NCBI GenBank assembly: GCA_018712905.1
Contig: DVGD01000103.1
Span: forward strand, 1-20,490
Source: Candidatus Avoscillospira stercoripullorum
Lineage (GTDB): Bacteria > Bacillota > Clostridia > Oscillospirales > Oscillospiraceae
Direction of reading: 5' to 3'
Length of the DNA: 20,490 nt
Position 1 is the first letter of the stretch, and each line of letters starts with the position of its first letter. The position numbers and the translations under genes were made by a program. This document shows, piece after piece, positions 1-6,995 of the stretch. The notes under the pieces are model-generated. The model searched no databases. It was not told the origin of the DNA and worked only from the letters and a program-made list of their open reading frames with translations.

Positions 1-24
1 ACCAATTATTGGAGAGAGGAATGA
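1..24 (+). CDS. C-terminal end of an upstream gene (partial; possibly a PadR-family regulator)
   Basis: An open frame enters from the left edge and stops at TGA 22-24, reading TNYWREE. The stop lies 6 nt before the DUF4097 start and overlaps that gene's ribosome binding site, as expected for translationally coupled genes. HAAS-domain proteins like the next gene are very often preceded by a PadR-type transcription regulator, so PadR is the best guess. Seven residues cannot prove it, and the frame could be chance. Confidence 0.35.
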   Translation, partial: TNYWREE

Positions 25-30
25 ACGACC

Positions 31-1218
31 ATGCGTGAACAATTGAGAGCCTATGTCCTGCGCCTCTTTGCCCAGGCGCCGGATACCCAGCGCAACCGGG
101 AGCTGCGGGAGGAGATCTTGCAGAACACCCTGGATCGGTTTGACGATCTTGTAGCCCAGGGGGTACCGGAGGAGAGCGCCTATACCCAGGCGGTGGGCAG
201 CATTGGGGACGTGGAGAATCTCATCGAACCGGCGCCGAAGAAGAAGCAAACGCCCTGGGGCGCCATTGTCCTTGGCACGTTGGCAGCAGTGCTGGTGATT
301 GCGCTGGTTCTGTTCCTGGCACTGCGCTGGGAGGCGCCCCGCCGGGAACAGGACAACTGGGTAGACAGCCTTACGGACTGGGCAGAGGACATGGGTGAAG
401 CTGCGGCAGAATGGGGCGAGCAGATTGGCGAGGACGCGGCAGAATGGGGTGCGCAGATCGGCGAGGAGGTAAGCGGCTGGATTGACGGCTCCTATCAGCT
501 CGTCTATGGGAACGCGGATCAATATTCCATAGGTGCTGGCGCCATTCCGGCGCAAGGCATTTCCCGGGTGGAGATCCACTGGCCGGCGGGCACCGTCACC
601 GTGGAGCCGGGAGACGGGGATGAAATCACCCTCACAGAAACCGGCGCAGACGAGGAGAAATATGAACTCCGCTATCTGGTAGAGGGCGACCTGCTGACCA
701 TCCGCTTTGCCAAAGCGGGCACTTACCGCTCCCTGCCCAGCAAGGATCTGACGGTGATGCTTCCCGCGGCGCTGGAGGAGCTCTGGCTGGATACGGTCTC
801 CGCCTCGGCGGAGGTAGCGGAGCTGCCCATCCAGGGAATCCATATGGAGACTGTCTCGGGCAATTGTACGGTGGCGGGGGATCCCACGGTTCTGGAATGG
901 GAGAGCGTGTCGGGAGAACTGACCTTCACCGGCAGCGCCATGGAGATCCAGGGAGACAGCGTCTCGGGAAGCGCCGCATTCCACCTGACCGAAACGCCCA
1001 GCCGCTTTACCTGCGACACCGTTTCTGGGGAGGTCTTCCTGACCATTCCCGGTGAGCGCAGCTTTGAGGCCAAGCTGAACACCACCTCCGGCGACCTCCG
1101 CTGCGACCTGCCCACGCAGACGGTGGGGAAGAACACCCTCTCCTACGAAGCCAACGGCGACGCGGCAGCCTTCACCGTGGATACCGTCTCGGGCGATTTC
1201 ATCATCCAGCAATCGTAG
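31..1218 (+). CDS. HAAS-prefixed, membrane-anchored DUF4097 protein
   Basis: A 395-residue protein. Residues 1-67 resemble the HAAS/DUF1700-type cytoplasmic helical prefix that usually partners a PadR repressor. A basic stretch (PKKK, 69-72) precedes one transmembrane helix at about 76-98. Residues 108-152 form an acidic Trp-spaced helix with an exact 11-residue tandem repeat (AAEWGEQIGED, AAEWGAQIGEE). From about 165 onward is a DUF4097 beta-helix, visible as seven [DEN]xxSG-like rungs (DTVSA, ETVSG, ESVSG, DSVSG, DTVSG, NTTSG, DTVSG) roughly every 20 residues. The beta-helix is predicted to be extracytoplasmic. The start is chosen from a purine-rich Shine-Dalgarno (GGAGAGAGG, 11-19). Molecular function is not known; an envelope-sensing or scaffold role is inference. 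The family call is firm. Confidence 0.85.
   Translation: MREQLRAYVLRLFAQAPDTQRNRELREEILQNTLDRFDDLVAQGVPEESAYTQAVGSIGDVENLIEPAPKKKQTPWGAIVLGTLAAVLVIALVLFLALRWEAPRREQDNWVDSLTDWAEDMGEAAAEWGEQIGEDAAEWGAQIGEEVSGWIDGSYQLVYGNADQYSIGAGAIPAQGISRVEIHWPAGTVTVEPGDGDEITLTETGADEEKYELRYLVEGDLLTIRFAKAGTYRSLPSKDLTVMLPAALEELWLDTVSASAEVAELPIQGIHMETVSGNCTVAGDPTVLEWESVSGELTFTGSAMEIQGDSVSGSAAFHLTETPSRFTCDTVSGEVFLTIPGERSFEAKLNTTSGDLRCDLPTQTVGKNTLSYEANGDAAAFTVDTVSGDFIIQQS
403..468 (+). repeat. 33-bp tandem duplication inside the DUF4097 gene
   Basis: Two adjacent 33-bp units (403-435 and 436-468) differ at only a few bases and encode AAEWGEQIGED and AAEWGAQIGEE. With flanking residues they place Trp at 110, 117, 128, 139 and 150, so the last four are exactly 11 residues apart. 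This is an amphipathic hendecad pattern just outside the membrane segment. Nucleotide similarity suggests a recent slip duplication. Confidence 0.8.
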
Positions 1219-1239
1219 GGGTCGATCTCCGATCGACCC
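1219..1239 (+). other. 9-bp perfect hairpin after the DUF4097 stop
   Basis: GGGTCGATC pairs perfectly with GATCGACCC around a 3-nt loop, starting at the base after the stop codon. No T-tract follows, so it is not a classical intrinsic terminator. It may protect the 3' end, or be an outer part of the repeat that begins 2 nt later. Confidence 0.6.
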
Positions 1240-1240
1240 G

Positions 1241-1403
1241 CAGCGTGTCGAAAAAGTCTTTTCGCCACGCTGTGCGGATTTTGAAACTTTCAAAAAAGTT
1301 TCAAAATCCTGTTTGATTGAACGCGCGGTGGGCTTTTTGCCCCCCGCACACACCCCCCGCTGCTCTGTCTCGGACATCTTCAGCGAGGTTTTTTGACAGT
1401 CTC
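1241..1403 (+). repeat. Element A: 163-bp structured dispersed repeat (copy 1)
   Basis: A second copy lies inverted at 6826-6988 with exactly the same length. Three hairpins are visible: 1241-1272 (CAGCGTG-T-CGAAAA against TTTTCG-C-CACGCTG), 1276-1309 (14 perfect base pairs, GGATTTTGAAACTT arm) and 1325-1347 (GCGGTGGGC, TTTTT loop, GCCCCCCGC). The rest holds a shared CGCTG...CAGCG pairing and ends in GACAGTCTC. The two ends are weakly inverted copies of each other (11 of 16 positions by eye). There is no ORF inside, so it is a MITE- or REP-like element or an RNA element. It lies 22 nt after the DUF4097 stop, in the same orientation relative to the upstream gene as copy B. Confidence 0.9.
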
Positions 1404-1413
1404 ATTTGATTTA

Positions 1414-1442
1414 ATTGTAGCATCGATGGAGAGCAATATCAA
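1414..1442 (-). promoter_or_regulatory. Minus-strand sigma-A-type promoter facing element A
   Basis: On the minus strand TTGATA (1442-1437) is 17 nt from TACAAT (1419-1414). Predicted transcription starts near 1407, four bases before the GACAGTCTC end of element A, so the RNA would run through the whole repeat and then antisense to the DUF4097 gene. It is back-to-back with the LysR gene promoter, the usual position of a LysR-controlled promoter, yet no gene follows. Confidence 0.5.
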
Positions 1443-1469
1443 ATACCTATAGAGAATATCCTGCTATGC

Positions 1470-1499
1470 TTGAAATCTATGCCTAATCCATGGTATTAT
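1470..1499 (+). promoter_or_regulatory. Promoter of the LysR regulator gene
   Basis: TTGAAA (1470-1475) and TATTAT (1494-1499) are separated by 18 nt. The predicted start near 1506 leaves a very short leader before the GGAGGTG ribosome binding site (1510-1516) and the ATG at 1524. Divergent to the minus-strand promoter at 1414-1442, which suggests autoregulation across the shared AT-rich spacer. No specific operator could be assigned. Confidence 0.5.
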
Positions 1500-1523
1500 C
1501 GTAGTATCCGGAGGTGAAGCGCC

Positions 1524-2408
1524 ATGGAATTGCGCGTATTGCAGTATTTTTTGGCCGTAGCGCGGGAGCAGAATATCTCTGCGGCGGCACAGTCCCTGCA
1601 CTTAACCCAGCCCACCCTCTCCCGGCAGCTGCGGGAGCTGGAGGAAGAGCTGGGCAAGCAGCTGATGATCCGAGGCAATCGAAAAATCACCCTTACGGAG
1701 GAAGGGATGCTGCTGCGCAAGCGGGCGGAGGAAATTCTTCTTCTGGTGGATCGGACAGAGCAGGAGCTGACGCAGCCCAGCGATACCATCAGCGGAGACA
1801 TCTACATCGGTACCGGCGAGACAGAGGGCGTACGCCAGCTTCTCAAGGCCACCAAGCAGCTGCAAGCGCGCTACGGCGGCATCCGGCTGCATATCGTCAG
1901 CGGGGACGCAGGAGATGTATGCGAACGGCTGGATCAGGGATTGCTGGATTTTGGCATGCTCCTGGGAGACATCGACAAGACCAAGTACCGCTACCTGGAG
2001 CTATCCAAAAAAGATACCTGGGGAATCCTGATGCGGCGGGACAGCCCCCTGGCCGCGCTGCCGGCCATTACGCCCCGGGATCTATGGGACAAGCCCCTGA
2101 TTCTCTCCCGGCAGGTGGACAACAAAAGCGGCTTATACCGCTGGCTTGGGAAGGATCCCACCGAGCTCCACACCGTTGCCACCTACAACCTCATCTATAA
2201 CGCTTCGCTGATGGTAGACGAGGGGATGGGCTACGCCTTTACTCTAGATCAGCTGGTAAACACAGCCGAGACCAATCTCTGCTTCCGGCCTCTCACACCC
2301 CGATTTGAGCTGGGCATGTATCTGGTGTGGAAAAAATCGCGGATGTTTTCCAAGGCGGCGGAGGTATTTCTGGAGACGCTGCAAGGGCAGGATTCAAGTT
2401 CGCCCTGA
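1524..2408 (+). CDS. LysR-family transcriptional regulator
   Basis: A 294-residue protein of normal family length. Residues 1-60 are the winged helix-turn-helix, with the classic order MELRVLQYFLAVA, then NISAAAQSLHLTQPTLSRQL and the wing at GNRKITLTEEG. A linker helix (62-85) leads into a periplasmic-binding-protein-like effector domain (about 91-290). A GGAGGTG site 7 nt upstream fixes the start. The effector and targets cannot be read from sequence. The facing promoter at 1414-1442 lacks an obvious target gene, so the regulated function is unknown. Confidence 0.93.
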   Translation: MELRVLQYFLAVAREQNISAAAQSLHLTQPTLSRQLRELEEELGKQLMIRGNRKITLTEEGMLLRKRAEEILLLVDRTEQELTQPSDTISGDIYIGTGETEGVRQLLKATKQLQARYGGIRLHIVSGDAGDVCERLDQGLLDFGMLLGDIDKTKYRYLELSKKDTWGILMRRDSPLAALPAITPRDLWDKPLILSRQVDNKSGLYRWLGKDPTELHTVATYNLIYNASLMVDEGMGYAFTLDQLVNTAETNLCFRPLTPRFELGMYLVWKKSRMFSKAAEVFLETLQGQDSSSP

Positions 2409-2417
2409 GACACAGGC

Positions 2418-2454
2418 AAAAAAAGTCGAGATACTTCCCGTATCTCGACTTTTT
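2418..2454. terminator. Bidirectional intrinsic terminator between lysR and clpE
   Basis: GTCGAGATAC (2425-2434) pairs with GTATCTCGAC (2440-2449) around a TTCCC loop, flanked by an A-tract on the left and a T-tract on the right. It therefore works on both strands. It ends the LysR gene (stop at 2408) and clpE (stop at 2464), which converge here. Confidence 0.93.
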
Positions 2455-2463
2455 GAATCTCCA

Positions 2464-4782
2464 TTATTTTGTCTCCAGCTTTACGGCGCCATCCTGGGCG
2501 GTGAGGGAAATCGCGCGAATGGGCTCGAAGCAGCTGTCGATGATCTTCTCGGCGATGGGATCCTCCACGTGCTTCTGGATGGTGCGGCGGAGGTTCCGGG
2601 CGCCGTAGGTGATGGAATAGGCCTCCTTCACCAGGAAATCCACCAGGCTCTCGTCCCAGCTGAGCGCAATGCCCCGGCCATCCAGGGAGGTTTTGAGCTC
2701 GCCAAGCATGATGGCGGCGATGTCTCGGAAGTTCTCCTCGGTGAGATTGCGGAACGTGACCACCTCGTCCACCCGGTTGATGAACTCGGGGCGGAGGAAC
2801 GCCTGGAGCGCCTTCATGGTCTTCTCCTTGTTCTGCTCGGAGAGGGTGCGGCCAAAGCCCACGGAGCTCTCCTTGCGGTCGGAGCCGGCGTTGGAGGTCA
2901 TGATGATGATGGTGTTCTCAAAATTCACCACTCTGCCCTGGGCGTCGGTGATTCTGCCGTCGTCCAGGATCTGGAGCAGAATATTGAGTACGTCGGGATG
3001 CGCCTTCTCCAGCTCGTCAAAGAGGATGACCGAGTAGGGCTTGCGGCGGATCTTCTCGGTAAGCTGTCCAGCCTCGTCATAGCCCACATAGCCAGGGGGC
3101 GAGCCGATGAGCTTGGAGACCGAGTGTTTCTCCATATACTCCGACATATCCAGGCGGATGAGCGTCTCCACCGAGTCGAAGAGATCGTCGGCCAGGCACT
3201 TGACCAGCTCCGTCTTGCCCACGCCCGTGGGGCCGACAAAGATGAAGCTCACCGGCCGCTTCTTGGGGCTGATGCCCACCCGGCCGCGGCGGATGGCGGC
3301 AGCCACGGCGGAAATGGCCTCGTCCTGGCCGACGATCCGCTTTTTCAGCCGCGTCTCCAGCTCCCGCAGCTGGTCATACTCCTGCGCCTTGATCTTACTG
3401 GCCGGGATCTTCGTCCAAAGCTCGATGATCCGCGCCAGATTTTCCACGGTGAGGGCAGGCTTGGGTTCCTCCTCCAGCAGGGCGATCTCCTTATCCAGCT
3501 GGAGATTCCGGCTGCGGATGGCAGCCATGCGCTCATAGTCGGCCTCCTCGGCCTTCTCGGTGAGCATGGAAAGCTCCAAATCGAGATCGGCGTGCTCCTT
3601 CTTGAGCCGCATGAGCTTGCTGATATTTTTATTCTTCAAATTGACGTCCGAGCAGGCCTCGTCCAGGAGGTCAATGGCCTTGTCGGGCAGGAAGCGGTCG
3701 GTGATATAGCGCTCCGAAAGCACCACGGCCTGCCGGGCAATCTCCGGCGAGACCACCACGCCGTGGAATTCCTCATAGTAATGCGCAATTCCGCGGATGA
3801 TATCCACTGCCTCCTCGATGGTAGGCTCGTTCACCGTGACGGGCTGGAAGCGCCGCTCCAAGGCCGAATCCTTTTCAATGTACTTGCGGTACTCATTGAA
3901 GGTGGTAGCGCCAATGACCTGAATCTCACCCCGGGAAAGGGCGGGCTTTAAGATATTGGCGGCATTCATGCTGCCCTCGGCATCGCCGGCGCCCACCAAG
4001 TTGTGCACCTCGTCGATGACCAAGATGATATTGCCCAGCTTCTTGATCTCCTCGATGAGTCCCTTCATGCGGCTTTCAAACTGGCCGCGGAACTGGGTGC
4101 CTGCCACCAGGGAGGTGAGATCCAGGAGGTACACCTCCTTGTCCTGGAGCTTATAGGGCACATCTCCGTTGACAATACGCTGGGCAAGTCCCTCGGCAAT
4201 GGCCGTCTTGCCTACGCCGGGCTCGCCGATGAGACAGGGATTATTCTTCTGGCGGCGGTTGAGGATCTGAATCACCCGCTCCGTCTCCACCTCGCGCCCA
4301 ACGACCCGGTCAAGGCCGCCGGCTCTCGCCTTCTGGGTGAGGTTGAGGCAGTAGGTATCCAGGAATTTATGCTTTTTCTGCTTGGGGCTTCGCTCGTGCT
4401 TCTCCGGCTCGCCGCCGCGGGGATTGCCAGGCGCCTCCGCCGGGGTTTCCTCCTGGCGCTCGCCGCCGAAGAGCTTGTTGAGGAAGGGGAAGGTGGCCGT
4501 CTGGCTTTCAATCTCCTCGGGATCGTCGTTTTCATCCTGGGGCTGCTCGGTGGCCATCATGGACTCCATCCCCTGGAAGGCCTCGGTCATTTCGTTGTTG
4601 ATGCCGTCCAGGTCGTCCTCGGAGATGCCCATGCGCTTCATGATATCGTCCACAGGCTTGAGCCCCATCTCCTTGGCGCATTTGAGGCAAAGTCCGTCGC
4701 TGACGGTCTTCCCCGCTTCTATTTTCGTGATAAAAATCACCGCAATATTCTTCTTACATCTGGAACATAAGGTGGGATGCAT
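2464..4782 (-). CDS. clpE: ClpE-like Hsp100 unfoldase with N-terminal zinc finger (Clp protease ATPase subunit)
   Basis: A 772-residue two-ring AAA+ unfoldase. It begins with a C4 zinc finger (C6, C9, C32, C35) instead of ClpC-type N-domain repeats, as in ClpE. A long charged linker (75-140) follows. NBD1 has Walker A GEPGVGKT (186-193) and Walker B VIDEVH (255-260). A short coiled-coil middle domain spans about 385-440. NBD2 has Walker A GPTGVGKT (517-524) and Walker B FDELEKA. A VGFG loop at 641-644 matches the ClpP-docking tripeptide, so it should feed ClpP, which is not in this window. Likely role: stress protein quality control. The symbol rests on the zinc finger; ClpC-like is the alternative. 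A promoter and an inverted repeat lie upstream, but no tandem GGTCAAA CtsR site. Confidence 0.9.
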   Translation of the reverse strand: MHPTLCSRCKKNIAVIFITKIEAGKTVSDGLCLKCAKEMGLKPVDDIMKRMGISEDDLDGINNEMTEAFQGMESMMATEQPQDENDDPEEIESQTATFPFLNKLFGGERQEETPAEAPGNPRGGEPEKHERSPKQKKHKFLDTYCLNLTQKARAGGLDRVVGREVETERVIQILNRRQKNNPCLIGEPGVGKTAIAEGLAQRIVNGDVPYKLQDKEVYLLDLTSLVAGTQFRGQFESRMKGLIEEIKKLGNIILVIDEVHNLVGAGDAEGSMNAANILKPALSRGEIQVIGATTFNEYRKYIEKDSALERRFQPVTVNEPTIEEAVDIIRGIAHYYEEFHGVVVSPEIARQAVVLSERYITDRFLPDKAIDLLDEACSDVNLKNKNISKLMRLKKEHADLDLELSMLTEKAEEADYERMAAIRSRNLQLDKEIALLEEEPKPALTVENLARIIELWTKIPASKIKAQEYDQLRELETRLKKRIVGQDEAISAVAAAIRRGRVGISPKKRPVSFIFVGPTGVGKTELVKCLADDLFDSVETLIRLDMSEYMEKHSVSKLIGSPPGYVGYDEAGQLTEKIRRKPYSVILFDELEKAHPDVLNILLQILDDGRITDAQGRVVNFENTIIIMTSNAGSDRKESSVGFGRTLSEQNKEKTMKALQAFLRPEFINRVDEVVTFRNLTEENFRDIAAIMLGELKTSLDGRGIALSWDESLVDFLVKEAYSITYGARNLRRTIQKHVEDPIAEKIIDSCFEPIRAISLTAQDGAVKLETK

Positions 4783-4815
4783 GCAATAATCTCCTTCGAT
4801 CAGGATTGGGCAAGG

Positions 4816-4844
4816 GAAGATCAGAACAAATTCGGCTGATCTTC
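4816..4844 (-). promoter_or_regulatory. 9-bp inverted repeat in the clpE leader
   Basis: GAAGATCAG (4816-4824) and CTGATCTTC (4836-4844) are a perfect inverted repeat with an 11-nt spacer. On the minus strand it begins about 6 nt after the predicted transcription start and ends 33 nt before the ATG. It could be a repressor operator or a leader hairpin. It does not match CtsR or HrcA (CIRCE) sites. Confidence 0.65.
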
Positions 4845-4856
4845 TTGATTAGTGCC

Positions 4857-4884
4857 AGTATAGCACACTTTTAAGGGAAAGCAA
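4857..4884 (-). promoter_or_regulatory. clpE promoter
   Basis: Minus-strand TTGCTT (4884-4879) and TATACT (4862-4857) with a 16-nt spacer. The predicted start is near 4850, giving a leader of about 68 nt. It lies in the short AT-rich gap after the DUF5711 gene, which shows no clear terminator of its own, so some read-through from the long upstream run into clpE is possible. Confidence 0.55.
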
Positions 4885-4896
4885 GGGGAAAAAGTT

Positions 4897-6060
4897 TCAA
4901 GGGAGGTACAGTTTGCCTGCACCGCCGCCGATGAGCACCGCCGAGCCATCCTCTCGCATCAAAACCGAGGTGGCCGAGCCGATGTCCACAGTCTCGGCGT
5001 AGACATGGAGAGAACTGGTATAAATGGTGAGGGCGTCCGGCGTCAAAACCGCCAGATAATTGCCGCTGGCCGAGATGTCCAGCACCTCCTTGCCCAGGTA
5101 AAGCGAGGCGATTTCCTCACCCGAATCGTCCACGGTGATGAGACTGTTGCGGTTGCCTGCCTTATACATATTCACCACCAGGGCAAGAAATCCGTCGCCC
5201 TCCAGGCGGTAGGTCTTGAGGTAGGGCTCCTCATAGGCGTACTGCCCCACCACCGTGCCGTCGCTCTTCACAATCTGCACCGTATGTTCCCCCACGGCAA
5301 TCACCGTGTCATTGTTGAGAAAGTCCAAATCGTAGATGAGCTCGTTGCCCAGGGATACGGTGTTCTGGATTTCATTGGCATCGGTGCGGAAAAAGGAGAC
5401 GCTGCTCTCATAGGCGCCTCCAGTGGCACCCAGCCCCACCGCTGCAAGCATTGTACCCTTCTCGGAGATGGCGCAGACCGGGAGATACGTGGTGGAGGAA
5501 AGCCAGCGGTAGGCGAGCTCCTGGCGGCTGTTGTAGACCGTGAGCACGGACTTATAGCCGCTGGAGGAGCTGGAGTAGCAGAAGGCGCCCGAGGAGGAGA
5601 GGTCGGCGTCCAGCACCGCCTTGTCCGACGAGAGCTCCAGCAGCGACCCGCTGGTATTGGCCAACAGGAGCTTGGTACCGCCCACGTCGTAGGCCAGCAT
5701 ATACTTTCCCCGGGTGATGAGCTGTGGCAGCTCCAGCTGGGACTGCATGGAGAAGCGCTCGGCGCCGTTGTCCTGGTAGTAGATGAGGCCGCCCACCGAG
5801 GCCACAGCCAGGCCGCTTCCGGCGGCACCGTAGCGGTTGGAGTTGTGGGAATCAAAGGAATAGATTCCGTAGTCGCCATCGTCGCGGATGTTGAAATACT
5901 TGAACCACCGGCGCAGTGCGTCAAAGTTCAGCGACTCCTGGAACAAAATAAGTCCCACCGCCGAGCACACCGCCGCCACAATGACCACAAATACCACGAT
6001 GCGGCGCACCAGGTTTTTCTTCTTCGGGTGCTCTTGCGCGTCTACCAGCTTATTCCACAT
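4897..6060 (-). CDS. DUF5711 family membrane-anchored beta-propeller-like protein
   Basis: A 387-residue protein. A short basic cytoplasmic N-terminus (KKKNLVRR) is followed by one transmembrane helix at about 18-40 and an extracytoplasmic domain of repeated short beta-strand units, such as GLAVASVGGLIYYQ, GKYMLAYDVGGTKLLLAN and VCAISEKGTMLAAV, typical of DUF5711. The domain probably folds as a WD40-like propeller. The ATG at 6060 is chosen over an in-frame ATG at 6084 because AAGGTG stands 7 nt before it. This start overlaps the truA end by 11 nt, implying coupling. Function is unknown. It is the last gene of the PBP-ecf-truA run. Confidence 0.82.
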   Translation of the reverse strand: MWNKLVDAQEHPKKKNLVRRIVVFVVIVAAVCSAVGLILFQESLNFDALRRWFKYFNIRDDGDYGIYSFDSHNSNRYGAAGSGLAVASVGGLIYYQDNGAERFSMQSQLELPQLITRGKYMLAYDVGGTKLLLANTSGSLLELSSDKAVLDADLSSSGAFCYSSSSSGYKSVLTVYNSRQELAYRWLSSTTYLPVCAISEKGTMLAAVGLGATGGAYESSVSFFRTDANEIQNTVSLGNELIYDLDFLNNDTVIAVGEHTVQIVKSDGTVVGQYAYEEPYLKTYRLEGDGFLALVVNMYKAGNRNSLITVDDSGEEIASLYLGKEVLDISASGNYLAVLTPDALTIYTSSLHVYAETVDIGSATSVLMREDGSAVLIGGGAGKLYLP

Positions 6061-6814
6061 GGAACGACACCTTCCCATCGTCATACCACAGTCTGGTGAG
6101 ATACAGTCCGCCCGGCGGCACCGTGGGGCCTGCGGCGGTGCGGTTGCCGGATTTCAGCAGCGCGCCGATGGCGTCGGGCGCAATCTTTCCCTCGGCGGCA
6201 TAGACCACCGTGCCGGCCATGGCGCGCGCCATATTATAGAGGAAGCCGTTGGCGCACACCCGCAGCCGGATGAGGTCGCCCTCCCGCTCCACTTCGTAAT
6301 AATAGACCGTGCGCACCGTGGAGCGCACCGGCGTGCCCAGGGAGCGCACCGCGGCAAAGTCGTGGGTGCCCACAAACTGGCTGGCCGCCTGCTGCATGAT
6401 CCCCTCGTCCAGATGGCGGGGATAGAACCAGGCACGGTTTACATAAAAAGGATCCCGGATCCGGGAGTTATAGATGAGGTACGTATACTCCTTGCGCACG
6501 CACGAGCCGATGGCGTTGAAGCTCTCGGGCACCTCTTGGGCGCCGGTGACCACGATATCCTCGGGCAAATGCGTATTGAGGGCATAGGGCAGCCGATCCA
6601 CGGGAATGGTGGAGGAGGTGAAAAAGTTTGCCACATACCGCCTGGCATGGACGCCGGCGTCGGTGCGGCCGCATCCGGTAAACTTCACCGGGTGCCCCAC
6701 CACCGCGGCCGCGGCCTGCTCCAGGGTTTCGGCCACGGTGACTTCATTCTTCTGCACCTGCCAGCCGTGGTAGGCGGTGCCCACATAGGTGAGAAATAGG
6801 GCGATATTGCGCAT
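6050..6814 (-). CDS. truA: tRNA pseudouridine(38-40) synthase TruA
   Basis: A 254-residue protein of standard length. It converts uridine to pseudouridine at positions 38-40 in the anticodon arm of many tRNAs, in the cytoplasm. The TruA signature GRTDAGVHA is at 49-57 with the catalytic Asp at 52. The N-terminus (LFLTYVGTAYHGWQ) and the later FLYNMARAMAGT block are also family hallmarks. The GGAGG ribosome site (6825-6821) directly abuts the GAGACTG end of repeat B. It follows ecfT, as is common in Firmicutes, but rplM-rpsI do not follow here; a DUF5711 gene does. Confidence 0.97.
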   Translation of the reverse strand: MRNIALFLTYVGTAYHGWQVQKNEVTVAETLEQAAAAVVGHPVKFTGCGRTDAGVHARRYVANFFTSSTIPVDRLPYALNTHLPEDIVVTGAQEVPESFNAIGSCVRKEYTYLIYNSRIRDPFYVNRAWFYPRHLDEGIMQQAASQFVGTHDFAAVRSLGTPVRSTVRTVYYYEVEREGDLIRLRVCANGFLYNMARAMAGTVVYAAEGKIAPDAIGALLKSGNRTAAGPTVPPGGLYLTRLWYDDGKVSFHVE

Positions 6815-6825
6815 ATGATTCCTCC

Positions 6826-6988
6826 GAGACTGACAAAAACTCGCTGAAGATATCCGGGACAGAGCAGCGGGGGATGTGTGCAGGGGGCAAAAAGCCCCCC
6901 TGCGCGTTCAATAAGGATCGGATTTTTCAACTTGGGAAAAGTTGAAAAATCCTTGGCAGCGTGGCGAAAATATCGTTTCGACACGCTG
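6826..6988 (-). repeat. Element B: 163-bp structured dispersed repeat (copy 2) inside the ecf-truA operon
   Basis: This is the inverted copy of 1241-1403, of the same length and roughly three-quarters identical by eye. All three hairpins are kept: 6957-6988, 6920-6952 (14 perfect base pairs, GGATTTTTCAACTT arm) and 6880-6903 (AAAAA loop on the plus strand). Bases that differ from copy A in hairpins 2 and 3 are changed on both arms, preserving pairing. It starts 7 nt after the ecfT stop and ends next to the truA ribosome binding site, so it must be part of the operon transcript. Confidence 0.9.
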
Positions 6989-6995
6989 TCCTCCG

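Noticed and set aside
1325..1347. Hairpin 3 of element A (and B) as an intrinsic terminator
   Set aside because: The T-run is in the loop and not after the stem, and no U-tract follows in either direction.
2305..3951. Plus-strand open frame of 548 codons, plus a further one at 4003-4770
   Set aside because: Antisense to clpE, whose protein motifs are complete; the plus frames have no domain, and no usable ribosome site was noted. They exist because GC-rich genes leave the opposite strand open.
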